Shown here: positions 35,201-46,834 of the stretch, one piece after another
How the letters are laid out: each line of letters begins with the position of its first letter
How positions within the stretch are numbered: position 1 is the stretch's first letter
Program-made: the position numbers and the translations under genes
Assembly (NCBI GenBank): GCA_025558075.1
Contig: JAHLKF010000044.1
Span: 1 to 64,000 of the forward strand
DNA: 64,000 nucleotides
Source: Gaertneriomyces semiglobifer
Taxonomy: Eukaryota > Chytridiomycota > Chytridiomycetes > Spizellomycetales > Spizellomycetaceae
Direction of reading: 5' to 3'
The notes under the pieces: model-generated
Seen by the model: the letters and a program-made list of their open reading frames with translations, nothing else
Database searches by the model: none
Told to the model about the DNA's origin: nothing

Positions 35201-36495
35201 GGACATGGAATATGTGCGTAGACGACGTGTTAGTTGCTGGTCCGAATTTGCTTGTGAACTAACTAAGGGAATTGGCTAGATCATGCGCTTGATTCAACGA
35301 CGTCCCATTCTTACGCTAAAGGAGGCCTTGCAAGTTGGCCACAGTCGAAGATAGGGATTCTTAGTTGCATAAGCTTGAATGAAATTATCAACTGTCCGAA
35401 GCAATTCGCATCCACGTCTCCCTATTTGGTTGTGCCCAACAGTACGTTAAATGTGTGTTCTGAGCTTCACAGTTGCCGTTAACCCAACCGTCTTATCCGA
35501 TGGCTATAGAAGACTGGGTGCAAACGCGATATTTGCTTGTAGGTCGGAACGGGACTACACAGGACTACAGCCACGCCTCACCCCATGCACGCGACCAGCG
35601 TGCTTCCGCACCAAACCATGTCACCCAGCAGATCGCTGGCGTGGACTATTACGAGATGGATTCACACTTCATTCCGAGCGACACTCACTTTCGCCTGACC
35701 ATCCCCAGATTTACAAAATTAGCGCCCGCCGATGCGATCGGAGGGCTCTCCGATAATCTCATGCCGTCATATCCGGATGATCCGGGATTGACAATGCTGG
35801 CTCAAGAGCTGGAAAAGGAAGCACAGGCAAGCAGTGAATTACATCTTAGTAGTGACTCTGAGGATGATCCTGTTTTGAACGAAGACCCTGATAAAATCGC
35901 GGAAAGTACCAGCGATTCGCTCAGTCTGGCGTCACCGGATTATGCCACAGTGACGGCCAGCAAAGCCATACTTCGAGAACTGAAGAACATGCTCAGAATT
36001 CAGGAAGAAACAAAGGTAGAAAGTCGTGGATGGACGCTACAAGTTGAAGGGCTCACCAATCTTTATCAATGGAATGTCACCATGTCGCATTTTTCGCCGG
36101 ACCTTCTCCTAGCTCAGCAGCTCAAAGCACATCGAATTGATGGGATTTCCATGGAGATTCGGTTCAATCACGACTTCCCATTCTCACCACCTTATATTCG
36201 CGTCATTACACCGCGTTTCCTTCCATTTTCCCACGGAGGTGGGGGTCACATCACAGCGGGAGGATCAGTATGCATGGATTTACTGACCCTCAGCGGTTGG
36301 AGTGCTAGTTATAGCATGGAAAGTGTACTCTTGCAAGTCAGAATGGCGCTCGAAAGCGTCGACCCCCAACCGGCACAACTTGCTCATAATTATCATGCAG
36401 GGTACGGTGCGCAAGAGGCACTGCAAGCGTACAGACGGGTTGCACAGCACCATGGATGGCGAGTACCTGGGGGGCTAGAGAGATTCGGCACCTGA
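32214..36495 (+). CDS. PARP catalytic domain fused to a UBE2Q-like ubiquitin-conjugating domain
   Basis: Thirteen exons (32214-32295, 32367-32456, 32522-32599, 32658-33030, 33091-33241, 33332-33585, 33647-33894, 33996-34306, 34366-34905, 34962-35113, 35179-35213, 35280-35441, 35510-36495) join in perfect phase to 1153 residues. An RWD-like N-terminal region comes first. The conserved PARP-associated block is FEVLKPFVCDSSLCTFQYL. The ADP-ribosyltransferase core has His near 741 (WAFHGSPLYNWH) and Tyr near 772 (RAYGHGIYHAL). The C-terminal E2 fold (about 975-1150) carries HITAGGSVCMDLLT with the presumed catalytic Cys near 1080, as in UBE2Q. The combination is known from fungal PARP-like proteins. 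At the position of the catalytic Glu of poly-ADP-ribosylating enzymes I read Arg (TRYLLV), so mono-ADP-ribosylation or inactivity is more likely (inference). Confidence 0.87.
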
Positions 36496-36892
36496 GTATC
36501 AAAATACTTGCCAGCAGTGTTCCAAGGCGCATGAAGCTTTCGGTAGTGTAGACATGCACGAAATTCACCGCTCCACCACCGTGGTGTGATTGACCACTGA
36601 ATGGTGGTTTCTGTGTTTGCGCAAATGTGTCACTTTCCGGATTCTCATGCGACCATTGCTTCTGGCTCGTTTCTACTCCTTGATCCATCTCCGGTTTCCC
36701 AGATGGGGAATCATCCATACACCACTCACTGAAGCCTTGTATTTTTTTGTACTGTTTCACAAAAGCCCAAAGCCTAATGAATTCACACATTCTATAGCTA
36801 CATTCTATATTGCAAAGGTATATATCTATGCCAGGTCTGCCCTCCTTTGAAGTACTACGTACACTACTATGAAACGACTGGACCCTTGTCAC
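36496..36892. other. Intergenic between convergent PARP-UBC and TBC genes
   Basis: 3' flanks only, 397 bp; nothing recognised. Confidence 0.5.
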
Positions 36893-39800
36893 TCAAGCCC
36901 AACCACCACGTTCAATACCTTTTCGTAAACCTTTCAGGAATTTTTCGGCATCGTGCGGTGGTATGTACAATCCTTGCTGCATAAATAGCTCGTGGATATT
37001 CGTTGCACTGTCACGGTGACTACTCTTGGTTGACCCACTTCGTTTGCTTCTTAACGTGGCAAACACTTTACTGTGGCTCCCTCCATCGCTCAGTTGTCCG
37101 ATGTCAGAGTTCCGTGGTATGGGCGTGCTATTGCGAGACCCATCCCACTCGAGCCATGCCACCAGGATTTCATCTGAAAGTTTCAACAATGGTCCTTCAA
37201 GCCAGCTCACGACATAGGCAGATATAATAGGAAGGGAATTGAATCCGTTGTGAACTACTAGGTCCCACACTCTCAAAAGAAGTGGAAACGGTAGGATGCC
37301 CGGAAAGGGCGCTGCTGCATCTACGTCAACTGCAGAATCCGCAGGCAAATTGATTTGAGTGTCCTCCTCGTCACGAATATGTCGCAACTCAGCAGGGGAA
37401 AGCGATGTGTTGCAAAGCGAAACAAATAAACTTTCCAGCCACGGTGTCGCGTAGGTCTGAGAATTCGGGTAAAGCACTGATAACCGACGGGCAAGTTTTG
37501 GTGATAAGATGGTAATGTTCGCGGCGTGTTGTGATAACAACGTCGGCATTGACGCATAAACGCGGGAAATGGAATAATAATATGGGTGAAACAGATGGTG
37601 AAGAGCAAGATATGCACGCTATAGAAAACTGTCCGTTAGCTAGAACCTTTGGGCGAAATGCGACCCTTACGATACCTCTTCCTCCATGACTAGCAAAAGG
37701 ATGGCTGCGATCAAACATATTCCATAGTGATAGCCAATCTCAGGTTTGGTTCCGCAAAATCCTTTTACAACTCGTCCAAGAGCTATCTGCCCTTCACCGT
37801 TCGGCTTCATATACCAAATGTGTCTTCCGAACGTTCTCCTTACATCCACAGCAACGAACTGATCGCTGAAATTGGGAGCCTCTACAGCCGTATAATAATC
37901 CTTTAACAGACCCACATCAATCTGGTCAATCGCAGCCGCGTTCAGACCCGAATGTAGTCCCGATAAACCATTTAGCAAATGGTACCACACGTGTCCGCGG
38001 AAAACTTGAGGTGGTCCTTTCTGGTAGCGTTCGAAAAACTTTTTTGTTTTCTGAAAAGTCATCAGAGCGCCAGATGCTGACACCTTGGCAGTCACATTTG
38101 CACTATCACTGGTAATAGGCGAAGCAGGACCCACAGTCAGAAGCGTCTTATCCCTCCGGCCGTGCTGCACTAATGTCATCACTTCCTGAGAAATAGGAAT
38201 TTCGCAGCTCATGGTCATCCACTTCCTTGCGCGCGTCCGCTCTCTGACCATCCATGCACTCTCTGTGAGAAATTCTTTTTTGCCTTTGGGATGCGGATAT
38301 GAGACAAATCCATAGATATCGACACGTGAGTAAAGTGAAGAAACAAATTCGAAAAATTTGTCAGAGGATCGCCGAGAAGCCGCATCTAATGACTTGCGCG
38401 TTTTGCTGCTTGGAGAACGCAAAAGTGACGGAAGTGATCGAGTCGATTGAGATGAATTTTGCCTGGACAGTCGTACTGGGGGTGGAAGGTCGTCAGCGGA
38501 CAAGGAAGGTCGAGGCGCCGGAGGACGTTGCAGGAGCCCTGCGGCGTGGCCAGCATTGGGTGGCACCAAAGCATCCATTCTAATCCCTGGGGAAATCTTC
38601 CTGATGGCACTGAGAGTTCCGTCCTCAGAGGACACCTGAAATATTTCATCTGCCTTCGTTCTTTCGACACTCGGGCGAGCAGAGAGTCGCCGACGCAGTT
38701 GCATTGCGGAATTATGCCTTTCGTATTTTGAAATGCTCGTATCGCCTAATGAACTGTCGGAGCTAGAGAGCGGTCCGGCAGCAGCAGCAACGGGCAGCGT
38801 CATCTCAGTGCTTTCAACTCGCGTACGCGTTTCTCTGCTATCAAGCGATCTGGCATCGTCGAGACCCTTGCCTTTCTCCTCCTGAAGCCAAAATCTGCCA
38901 ATTCTACCAAACAGGCCTCGTTTTGGAAGCTGAGGCGTTGACTTTTCCAGCCTCCAGCTCTGTGTATGTCTGCGTACATCGAAACTCGCTGCCCTACGGC
39001 CATCATCACTGCTTCTAGGGTTCGAAGGAAATTGCAACTCAACGCCTTTTCCCGAGGACCTGGTTACGCTTCGGCTCCTTGTAACACCTAGTTCCCCTTG
39101 CAGAGACAGATCGCCTCCGAGATGCGTGGGATTTCGTAGGGTTGAGGTCCTAGAAAGCTCATTTTCCACGTTCTCAAAAACCTTTTCAGCAAATCTTCTT
39201 CCTGCCTCGGTTGGCGAAGTGCTTTGGATGCTATCACGGTGCCTGGTCTGAGCGTACGAGAGTTCACTCAGCTTGCGCGTATCCAAACGGCTGATTTGTT
39301 GTCGTGACGGCGAAAGAATGTCTGAAACTGCCAACGTCGGAGTGATAGAACCAAGGGTTAGGCGATGAGAGTCGTAGCGTTCGACTTTTGGGAACGGTGG
39401 CTCATGCTGAACGGCGAGCGGTTGCGGTGCGTGGAAGCGTTGGAAACGTCGAGTCGCTTGTTGATGGAATTGCTGCGGCGTATCCTGTTGAGACAGTTGT
39501 CTTGGTCCAGCTGGGCGTCGTTTCGTTGTAGTCAAGTCCTCGCGATCGAGTCCACTCGTCTTTCTGTCGACACCACTATCTGTTCTCTTTCGTGCGTAAT
39601 CGTCGGAAGCTGAAGCCACTCCAGCGTGGGTAGGTGATGATGGAACATTTGCCATCCACCCTGCCACCTTGTCAACTAATGCCGAAGCCGTGGAGGGTGG
39701 TTCGTTGCTGGGAGCGTGAGCGGTGGCCAAATCGTTCGCATAGGATGCAGTGCGATAAACGTCGCTGGGGGTTTGCTGTGTCGCCGACCGATTCGAGGAA

Positions 39801-40118
39801 ATGGACTGCAGGGTAGATTTCGAGCTTTCCTTGTGAAGTCGCTACGAACAGAAGGTATTCTGTTACACCAAGAGTTCATTTGCATCTGCCGAATTCACTT
39901 TTTCTATTCCACCTTCCAAGTGTAGCCCTCAACCGGCAGCAGACAATAACCATGCTGCTCAGCAGAAGCAGACAGGCACTTGGGCCGTGAAAAAGGGTAC
40001 GTACCTGCTCGGGCAGTGAATCACTCCGTGAAGGAGCGACGGGCAGCAATTTTGAAGAACTGATAGAGGCAGCGGATCTATCAGAGACGAATGAGCGCTT
40101 CTGGGAGACCTGCGCCAT
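36893..40118 (-). CDS. TBC-domain (Rab GAP-like) protein
   Basis: Three exons (40005-40118, 37676-39841, 36893-37618) encode 1001 residues. The first 600 or so are Ser/Arg-rich and low in complexity, with a small ordered stretch near VDIYGFVSYPHPKGKKEF. The TBC domain follows: GPPQVFRGHVWYHLLNG, then QFVAVDVRRTF with the Arg finger near residue 707, KPEIGYHYGICLIAAILLL, ITILSPKLARRLSVLYPN, and PFPLLLRVWDLVVHNG. TBC proteins speed GTP hydrolysis on Rab GTPases with an Arg and a Gln finger. Here the Gln finger (usual YxQ) reads Tyr-His-Tyr at 742-744, so catalysis may be weak or absent. The C-terminus is short and basic. The Rab partner is unknown. Confidence 0.87.
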
Positions 40119-41308
40119 CCGTGACGGCGGTGAGGCTAGTGGGCGAACAGTGTTTTTGGTTCAATAGTTGCAATGCTTAATAAATGTTCAGCAAAGGATA
40201 TGTTTCAGCTGTCAGGAGCACCACCATCAATACTGGCATGCACATACTTCTCGGACACTAATCTTACCACCTTGGATGATACTTTTGCAGCATTTGCGTT
40301 TCCCTGCTGGTAGTAATACAGATGAATGGATGGGCGGGAATGCGATGTATGAACTGGAACAGAATGTATGTGGTGGGCCATGGCCTGGCTTGGCTGCGAC
40401 CGGGGAAATGTCCAGTTGACAGCCACCAGCGCGACTGAGACGAACAGCGCATATGGACAATACATGCAACGCAGAACGGGTTACCCGAAGGACGGATGAA
40501 CGTCGTATGTGCGGGATGTGCGGGAGTCTGCGGCAGTCTGCGGGGGATGGGCCCCTTGAATGACTGTTTTGTGCAGTTGTGCAGATGGATGTCATCATTG
40601 GCATCGTATACCCACTAAACCAGCCCTATTCACACCAACATGACAGGGCAGTACCGGTGACACATACTGACAATGGACCCGCTTGATCTACGGAAACAAC
40701 CCCAATACACACAACAACACACGCCGCCTTGCCCCCGTTTCCCCACGGGAATATAAAAGGACCCTCGTACACTCCTAATCAGGGAGTCTGCCTCTGTGCA
40801 GTTGCTGCATACCATGCTACACGGGATGTTGCAGAGGTATGGGTTGTGTAGGTGCATGCTTAGACGGCCTTCAAATTGGACACATCGCAATGGTCGCATC
40901 TGGTCCCCGTCCACCATTTGCTGCGATTCCGATGATCCCCAAAACGGGAATCCCTGATCCGTTTTCCTCTTCGTGAGACTCCTGCTATCACCATTTATCT
41001 CTCGTCGTTCGGTAAAATCTGCAGAACGCCCTCACAAACGATGCAAACGATTCACGACTTGGATGTCCGGCGGCGAGTGTGCACACCACAGAATTTGGAA
41101 CATTCCACCCGTGGAATGAACGTGCCGCCGTACCAGCGTTTCTCTTTTTTCGCAACCAGATTCGGGGGTGGTAGCTATAGGCCGCCGCAGTCTCTCTCGG
41201 GAGAATCGAATGTAAGAGAGTCGGGTATAAAAATGGGATACCTTGTCTCTCCAGCCGCGGGAGTTTGGTACGCTATTGTCCAGACGACTCGTTCCGGTTG
41301 ACCTCATC
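40119..41308. promoter_or_regulatory. Divergent intergenic region upstream of the S41 peptidase
   Basis: Long (1.2 kb) region between the TBC and S41 peptidase starts. It contains two TATA-like elements (about 40749 and 41225) and short repeated words (gtgcggga, gtctgcgg) at 40508-40545. No protein-coding gene recognised. Confidence 0.45.
41223..41233 (+). promoter_or_regulatory. TATA box for the S41 peptidase gene
   Basis: The sequence ggtataaaaat lies about 80 bp upstream of the ATG at 41309, a suitable distance for a core promoter. A second TATA-like element (aatataaaagg, around 40749-40759) lies further upstream with no gene recognised behind it. Confidence 0.5.
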
Positions 41309-43854
41309 ATGCTAGGCAAGTCAGCCGCCATCGCAGCTTTTGCCAGCTTGACGCTGTCCGGTGTGCTCTGTGCCCCCACTCCAGGTAGCTGCAACTACTG
41401 TGTTCATTGCTGCTCCGTCCATTCTGAACATTTTGAGCGCTTCCAGATCCTTGTGCTTTAACAGCCTCCCAGTCGACTACTGGTTCGGGATGGATCGAAT
41501 ACACTAACGCTGTACAATGCATGGACAGCTTTCCTTTGGACGACAAAGTCCGCAAGTCAACCATCGAAACTTTTCGCCGCACATTGGATGGCCAGTATGC
41601 GTTTCTCGACATGGCCTCCGTAGGCAGCACCATCGATCAAGGCAAATGGGATGTCCCAGATGTCGACCTCAGAAAGGTGCTCAAAGAGGCCGAGTCCAAA
41701 GCATACGAGACCGACCGTGAATTTCATGATGAAATGGCCTTGGTGTTTAGATTAGTTGGGGATGCCCATACGGGGTACAGAAGTACGTGTCATCTTTTGC
41801 TCTCTTCTCCGCGATATGATCTCATCGTCACTGTTCATAGGTGGCTGCTACCACAGCGCATTCTCCTTCTATCATCCGTGGTCCTACAACGTTCTTGTGG
41901 GCACCACCACAGGCCAGCAGCACGTCCAGCTGGGCTCATTGACGAGCACTGACGCTGCCTACACCGGCAAGGTTTCGGAAGCGATCGGACGTACCCCTGC
42001 CGATCTCATTGGTTGGACGATTACCTCAATTGAAGGCGAGGCACCTGTTTCATGGATCATGAAATTCGCAGGCTCGAAAGTGGGACTTGCCAAAGATGCT
42101 CAAATCAGGTTTAACCGTGCGACGGCACGACTTGGGTATGTACGGCGCTTTGTTTGAAGGGTTACACATGTGATCTGAGATCCATTATGGGCAGTGTGAA
42201 CCCAGATGGATCAATTCGCTCTTCCGCTGGTCCTGTCAGTCTTAGTAGCGGCATGGAAGCTCCTCCCAAGCCCACGCGCCACATCGTTGTTCAATCACCA
42301 GATGGCAAGGAAACGCTCGACCTTCAAGTTCCTTGGTTAGGTAAAGTTACGTTTAAATCGTATTCGTATTTGCCAGTCATCTGAACATTGTGCACATGTA
42401 GCCAAAAAGTCTGCTAGCACCCCCACCTTTGTCGACGCGGCCTCCTTTTATTCCAATGTTTGCCTTGCTCAAAACGCAGCTTTTGAAAGCTTAACACTAG
42501 ATGTTGAAGTTTCTCGCGTGGACATCACCAAAGAAGAGTTACTTCCCGCGACCAACACCCTTACCTATCCGAATACTACTGAAAACAGCTACGGCAACGG
42601 CTATCCAAAGACCGTCCATAGCGGCGAGCTTACGTCCTTTTACATGATTGACGAAACGACTGGGGTAGCTTCGGTTCCCACATTCTCGAACGGCGGTGAT
42701 GAAGAAAAATGCAAAGCACGCATCAAGGACCCGGGAGCAGTGGCCGCGATTGGCACTGGTGGACCAGCCGGTCCCACGTTCTTCTGCTTCATTATGGAAA
42801 TGAATGATGGTTACCAGGCACTGAAAGCTGCTGGCGCGCAGAAGCTTATTTTGGACTGGACAGATAACGGTGGTGGTTGGGGTGATCTTGGCTTTGCTAC
42901 CGTCGCACTTTTGTTCCCGGACGTCGTGCGCGATCAAGCCCGGTTCAGAATGTAAGCTCATCGGAAGGCTGGCTTTGGAAGCAATGCCGCTAACGTTATA
43001 CTCTTCAGGTCTCCTTTTGCTGAGGCATTGTTCAAGGATGCGTTTGAAAAAGACCTCAATCAAACGGAACCGCTGACCATGTTTGGTCCAGCCAACTTCC
43101 TTGACCCGAAAACTGGATCCATTCCATTGCCCGAGGACGCTGAACGTCTTTTTTTGAGTTCGAAAGCCGGACGGACAGAAACTTATGGCCAATACTCTAG
43201 TCGTTATTCTGACCTTGTTAGCATTGTCGATGGCGGCGGTATTTTTGACGAGACGCGTGAACACAACACCTGGAATGCGACTGGCATTGCCAAACCCACT
43301 CAACCCCTCTTTCCCGTTCAGAGTAAGTGACTCCGTTGTCCATCCACATCCCCCACCATCCCGCTTACATAAGTGTGCTTCTCCCAGATGTCATGCTCAT
43401 GACTAACGGATTGTGCGGTTCTACATGCGCACATGCGGCCCGCCTAGCGGTGGACCACGTTGGCATTCGTTCGTTGGTGAAGGGCGGTCTTGCCAACAGC
43501 AAGCCCTTTACGTTTTCAACCTTCCCCGGTGGCAACGTTGTTGATATTCCTCAAATATTTACTGATTTGCAAAAGCTTGGCCTGGACAAACACGAGCTCG
43601 CTCCACAACCGTTCCTTAATCGCGTGAGTATGTGGCGGGTGAACGCAGGCGTTGGTTATTCGAAGCGGCAAGATTTGCCCGCCGAGTATGCTTATGCCCC
43701 TGCAGACTGTCGCATGGACATCACCGAAGAAACGTTCTTTCCACCCAATTCTTGGAGGGCGGCTATCCCTTTCTTTGAAGGATGCCGCGGCGGAAATACT
43801 CCTACGCCTACGCCGACACCCGAAAAATGCAAACCTTTGATCGTGCAAGAGTAG
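41309..43854 (+). CDS. Secreted S41-family peptidase (tail-specific-protease-like fold)
   Basis: Seven exons (41309-41384, 41465-41782, 41841-42135, 42195-42340, 42402-42951, 43009-43322, 43388-43854) join in phase to 721 residues. The N-terminus is a signal peptide (MLGKSAAIAAFASLTLSGVLC), so it is probably extracellular. The mature part resembles fungal S41 peptidases: a region with CMDSFPLDDKVR and DAHTGYR, a PDZ-like stretch (GWTITSIEGEAPVSWI), the strand QKLILDWTDNGGG, and the nucleophile region LMTNGLCGSTCAHAA with the probable catalytic Ser near residue 578. A short Thr-Pro repeat precedes the C-terminus. Expected role: digestion of extracellular protein. A TATA box precedes it and the intergenic region upstream is long (1.2 kb), suggesting regulated expression (inference). 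Confidence 0.83.
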
Positions 43855-44214
43855 ATGTGGCTTATTGCTGGTATTTTCTGAACGCAACTTTAAAGCTGTA
43901 GTGCTCTTCAGCGTGGGCATTGATTTGATGACCTTATTCGCGATGATTGCACCTCTTAGACTAGAGCCGAGCGCGTAACCGTAATAGACAATAGAATGCC
44001 AGGCTGTTCCTTTACTTCTGCCGACTCAAAACTTTTTTAAGTCGCTGTTCTGACTTCGCTTTGCTTGCGAGAGTTCATGCGATGGCCTTTTGCAGGCAGA
44101 GCAGACAGCGTATGGAGTGTAGTATGTAGTACTGTGTTCTATTTAAGTTAAAAACTTGTATGAACACACTGTCAATGCGTGTCGACTACATATACAGCAT
44201 TACAATTGTCGCGG

Positions 44215-44389
44215 GGAACTTGGTCACCACCCGGAAACGATCCTGGAACTTGGTCACCCCCGGCAACGATCCTGGAACTTGGTCACCCCCGGCAACGATC
44301 CTGTAACTTGGTCACCCCCGGCAACGATCCTGTAACTTGGTCACCCCCGGCAACGATCCTGGAACTTGGTCACCCCCGGAAACGATCCT
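44215..44389. repeat. Minisatellite 1: six units of 29 nt
   Basis: Six head-to-tail copies with starts at 44215, 44245, 44274, 44303, 44332 and 44361 (the first unit is 30 nt, the rest 29). Core words are AACTTGGTCACCCCCGG and AACGATCCTG. Units differ at a few positions (ggaac or gtaac, ggcaac or ggaaac). A partial seventh unit starts at 44390. An open frame runs across it but follows only from the repeat and shows no gene-like features. Confidence 0.95.
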
Positions 44390-44397
44390 GGAACCCC

Positions 44398-44608
44398 AGA
44401 GATCGCCCATTGGACACAAGTACTCCGCAGAAATCGCCCCTTAGACACAAGTACCCCGCAGAGATCGCCCCCTTAGACACAAGCCCATACCACAGAAATC
44501 GCCCCCTTAGACACAAGCCCATACCACAGAAATCGCCCCCTTAGACACAAGCCCATACCACAGAAATCGCCCCCTTAGACACAAGCCCATACCACAGAAA
44601 TCGCCCGT
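44398..44608. repeat. Minisatellite 2: seven units of 31 then 34 nt
   Basis: Begins within 10 nt of the end of minisatellite 1. Units start at 44398, 44429, 44460, 44494, 44528, 44562 and 44596. The first two steps are 31 nt and the next four 34 nt; the later units gained the word CCCATACCA in place of the earlier TACCCCG-like end. Core word ATCGCCCCCTTAGACACAAG. The last unit is cut short. Confidence 0.95.
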
Positions 44609-46244
44609 TAAACCTGAGTGAATCACAGAACGCATACATTCTTAGTTAGCGGCATGAGATTTTGTCCCAGTAACATGGGACACACGCACCATTGTTCACT
44701 CGTCTTTAGAGTATCGAAGGGTAATCAGGTCGTCCGCACTATAGTTGGAAGTTTCTGAAATAAAACAGTCAATTCACAATGGAACCAGCGGCGCTACTGT
44801 ACTCAAAATGTCTCAAAAAGCGAATCCCACTTTGACCGACTATGTTAATAATTGGACATACCTCAACTTGACCCGGTGTTCGGTGTTCTGTGTTGGTGGG
44901 AGGATGAGAAGTTGAGAACGCGAGAGGCCAGCTATTTATACGCGACTCCATCTGAGAGTCACATGACTTAAATTGATGGTTGTCCGACAAGGTGGCACAG
45001 TCACCAGCATAAATTACGGACATAGTCTGAGGTCCCAGAAGTCGTACCCTCTGCTTCTTTTGAAGACGACTTTTGCTTGAATGCAGCTCTGTGAAGACAT
45101 GCAAACGAGTGTGCTTGTAAGAGCAAATAACGTGCATCAGATCTGGGCGGTTGCATGGCACAAATTCGAAATGAAAGGATCCGAGTTATTTCCCCACAAA
45201 AATTTCGCTTTGAGTGTTTTTTGAGCGGTGGTTAGATATATCTGGCCTAAGAAGGTTCGAAGAGTCCTGTGGACTGATTCACATAGTGCCTCACGAAATG
45301 CGGGCGCTGTAGAAGCTCATATCAATGGCTGGAGTAATCTGTGTTGTTCAGAATTGTTGCGCTCAGCAGAAGGCGGCGAAAACAAAACTAGGATGAACAT
45401 GAAGTCAGTCGGCAGGAAAGTCGCCAGCAGAACAAAGGTGCAGCTGTGTGGAAAGGTGCTGTGTTGTTCAACCCGAACATCAAGCTTTCTAACGGCCTTA
45501 GCTTCGAACTCGGTGGTTCAAATTGCTTGTTTGGACGACGCCTTGATCGTGGAGCGTCCAGATCCAGATCCAATGCTAGAGAACAATCCATAGTGAATGG
45601 CCCAGAAAACTGATCTCCTCGATCATCAATTGCTAATTTCAACTACGGCGAGCTGGGTCCGCTCGAGATACATATGCACAGGATCCACAATTAGTACACC
45701 GAGCACATCGCGTGGATGGATTGAGCTGAACGCTGATTTTCCCACAGACCTCATCAACACACATTTATGCAGGAAAGTAGCAGAATACATTGTCGAAACC
45801 CGACTACGGCGAGCTGCTGCTGCATGCTCTTTGCCGGCCCGTTCTGAAGAGTATAATCATGTTCATACTATCAGGGTGCTTTGGCTTGTACGCACCGTTC
45901 AATGTTTTTTTCCCACCGGCGCACTTGACGTGGGAATTCCTTCCTCCTCCCCCCGCCCACCTCTCCACCACACATCCTCCACGTCCACGTGAGATTCCCT
46001 CGCGACCATCTTGCCCTCACAGGATAACCAGATAACCAGACCGTCCAACGCTTTGTGTCGCCTCATATTCATATGAATGCTCATGTGCGGAAACGGTTCG
46101 TCAACAAGTTAGTCGATATCGATAGCCTAATGTGGGGAGATCTCATAGCGGTCACATGATCATGTCAGTCAGCCCCCGAATTGATTCTCTTGCTCCTCCT
46201 TCCCTTCCCTTTAATTTAGCACCCCTCTCATCTGGGCGAAACCC

Positions 46245-46827
46245 TGCACGTTCGAGGACGAACGCCTTCGGGCGCGGGTGCGGGAGCTCGAGGAACAGGC
46301 GGCGGCGGCGGAGGCGGAGGCCAACCGGGCAGCGGCACCAGAGATGTCAGAAGTGGATCTGGAGAAGCCAGAGGGCGTGAGTACCTGCATGCAAGCATCG
46401 GTGAATGTGATTCTGATATGCATGTTGTCGCCTGTCATGGTGCACATGTTCCTTGTCGATCGAGGAACATGTTGAAAAATTCAATATGAACGCAAAGGTC
46501 CAGAAACTGAAATTGAATTCGAATGCCATTAACGACATGTCCGGGTACAGCGCTTAGACTGGTAAGAAGAGAATGAGCAGCGTATTTTTTCAACTAAGGA
46601 GAAAGTCGTTGATCACACCTCCCGCTTCCAGCCCACTGCCGAGCGGGACGCCCAAAAAGGGTGCAATATACACGCCTCATTTTCGGCGTGTGTATTTAAT
46701 ACACCTGGCAGGACGCGCCGGGTGAAACAGAATCCCAACATACAGCGTTCATGTGGACAGGAAGGTTTGGAAAACAGAGTCTGCAGTATATTACCTTCCC
46801 TCTGTCCCAAACGCGTTTCCATCCGTC
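46245..46827 (+). repeat. Dispersed repeat copy A (short copy of a gene-bearing family)
   Basis: Homologous to the inverted copy at 55.3-57.2 kb. The first block (46245-46470) encodes a coiled-coil piece, ERLRARVRELEEQ followed by an Ala/Glu run and MSEVDLEKPEG, then a donor (gtgagtacc) and intron sequence shared with the other copy. The second block (about 46590-46827) holds a short palindromic-looking CACACGCC/GGCGTGTG stretch, CGCCGGGTGAAACAGAATCC, and ends at AACGCGTTTCCATCCGT only about 8 nt from the MLH1 stop codon. The part between the blocks is about 120 nt here against about 730 nt in copy B, so copy A looks like an internal-deletion derivative. Confidence 0.75.
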
Positions 46828-46834
46828 GAATTCG

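Larger units (their letters stand above)
43855..46244. other. Gene-poor interval around the minisatellites
   Basis: Apart from the two minisatellites no gene is recognised. Open frames at 44769-45161 (minus) and 45228-45992 (plus) show no known motif, and no convincing splice partners were found. The interval lies between the S41 peptidase and a dispersed-repeat copy. Confidence 0.5.

Noticed and set aside
44179..44544. Open reading frame across the minisatellites (repetitive TWSPP-like peptide)
   Set aside because: It follows mechanically from the 29-nt and 31/34-nt repeats; no start context, conserved motif or splice evidence.
44215..44608. CRISPR-like array
   Set aside because: Units are contiguous with no unique spacers, and the surrounding DNA is eukaryotic with introns.
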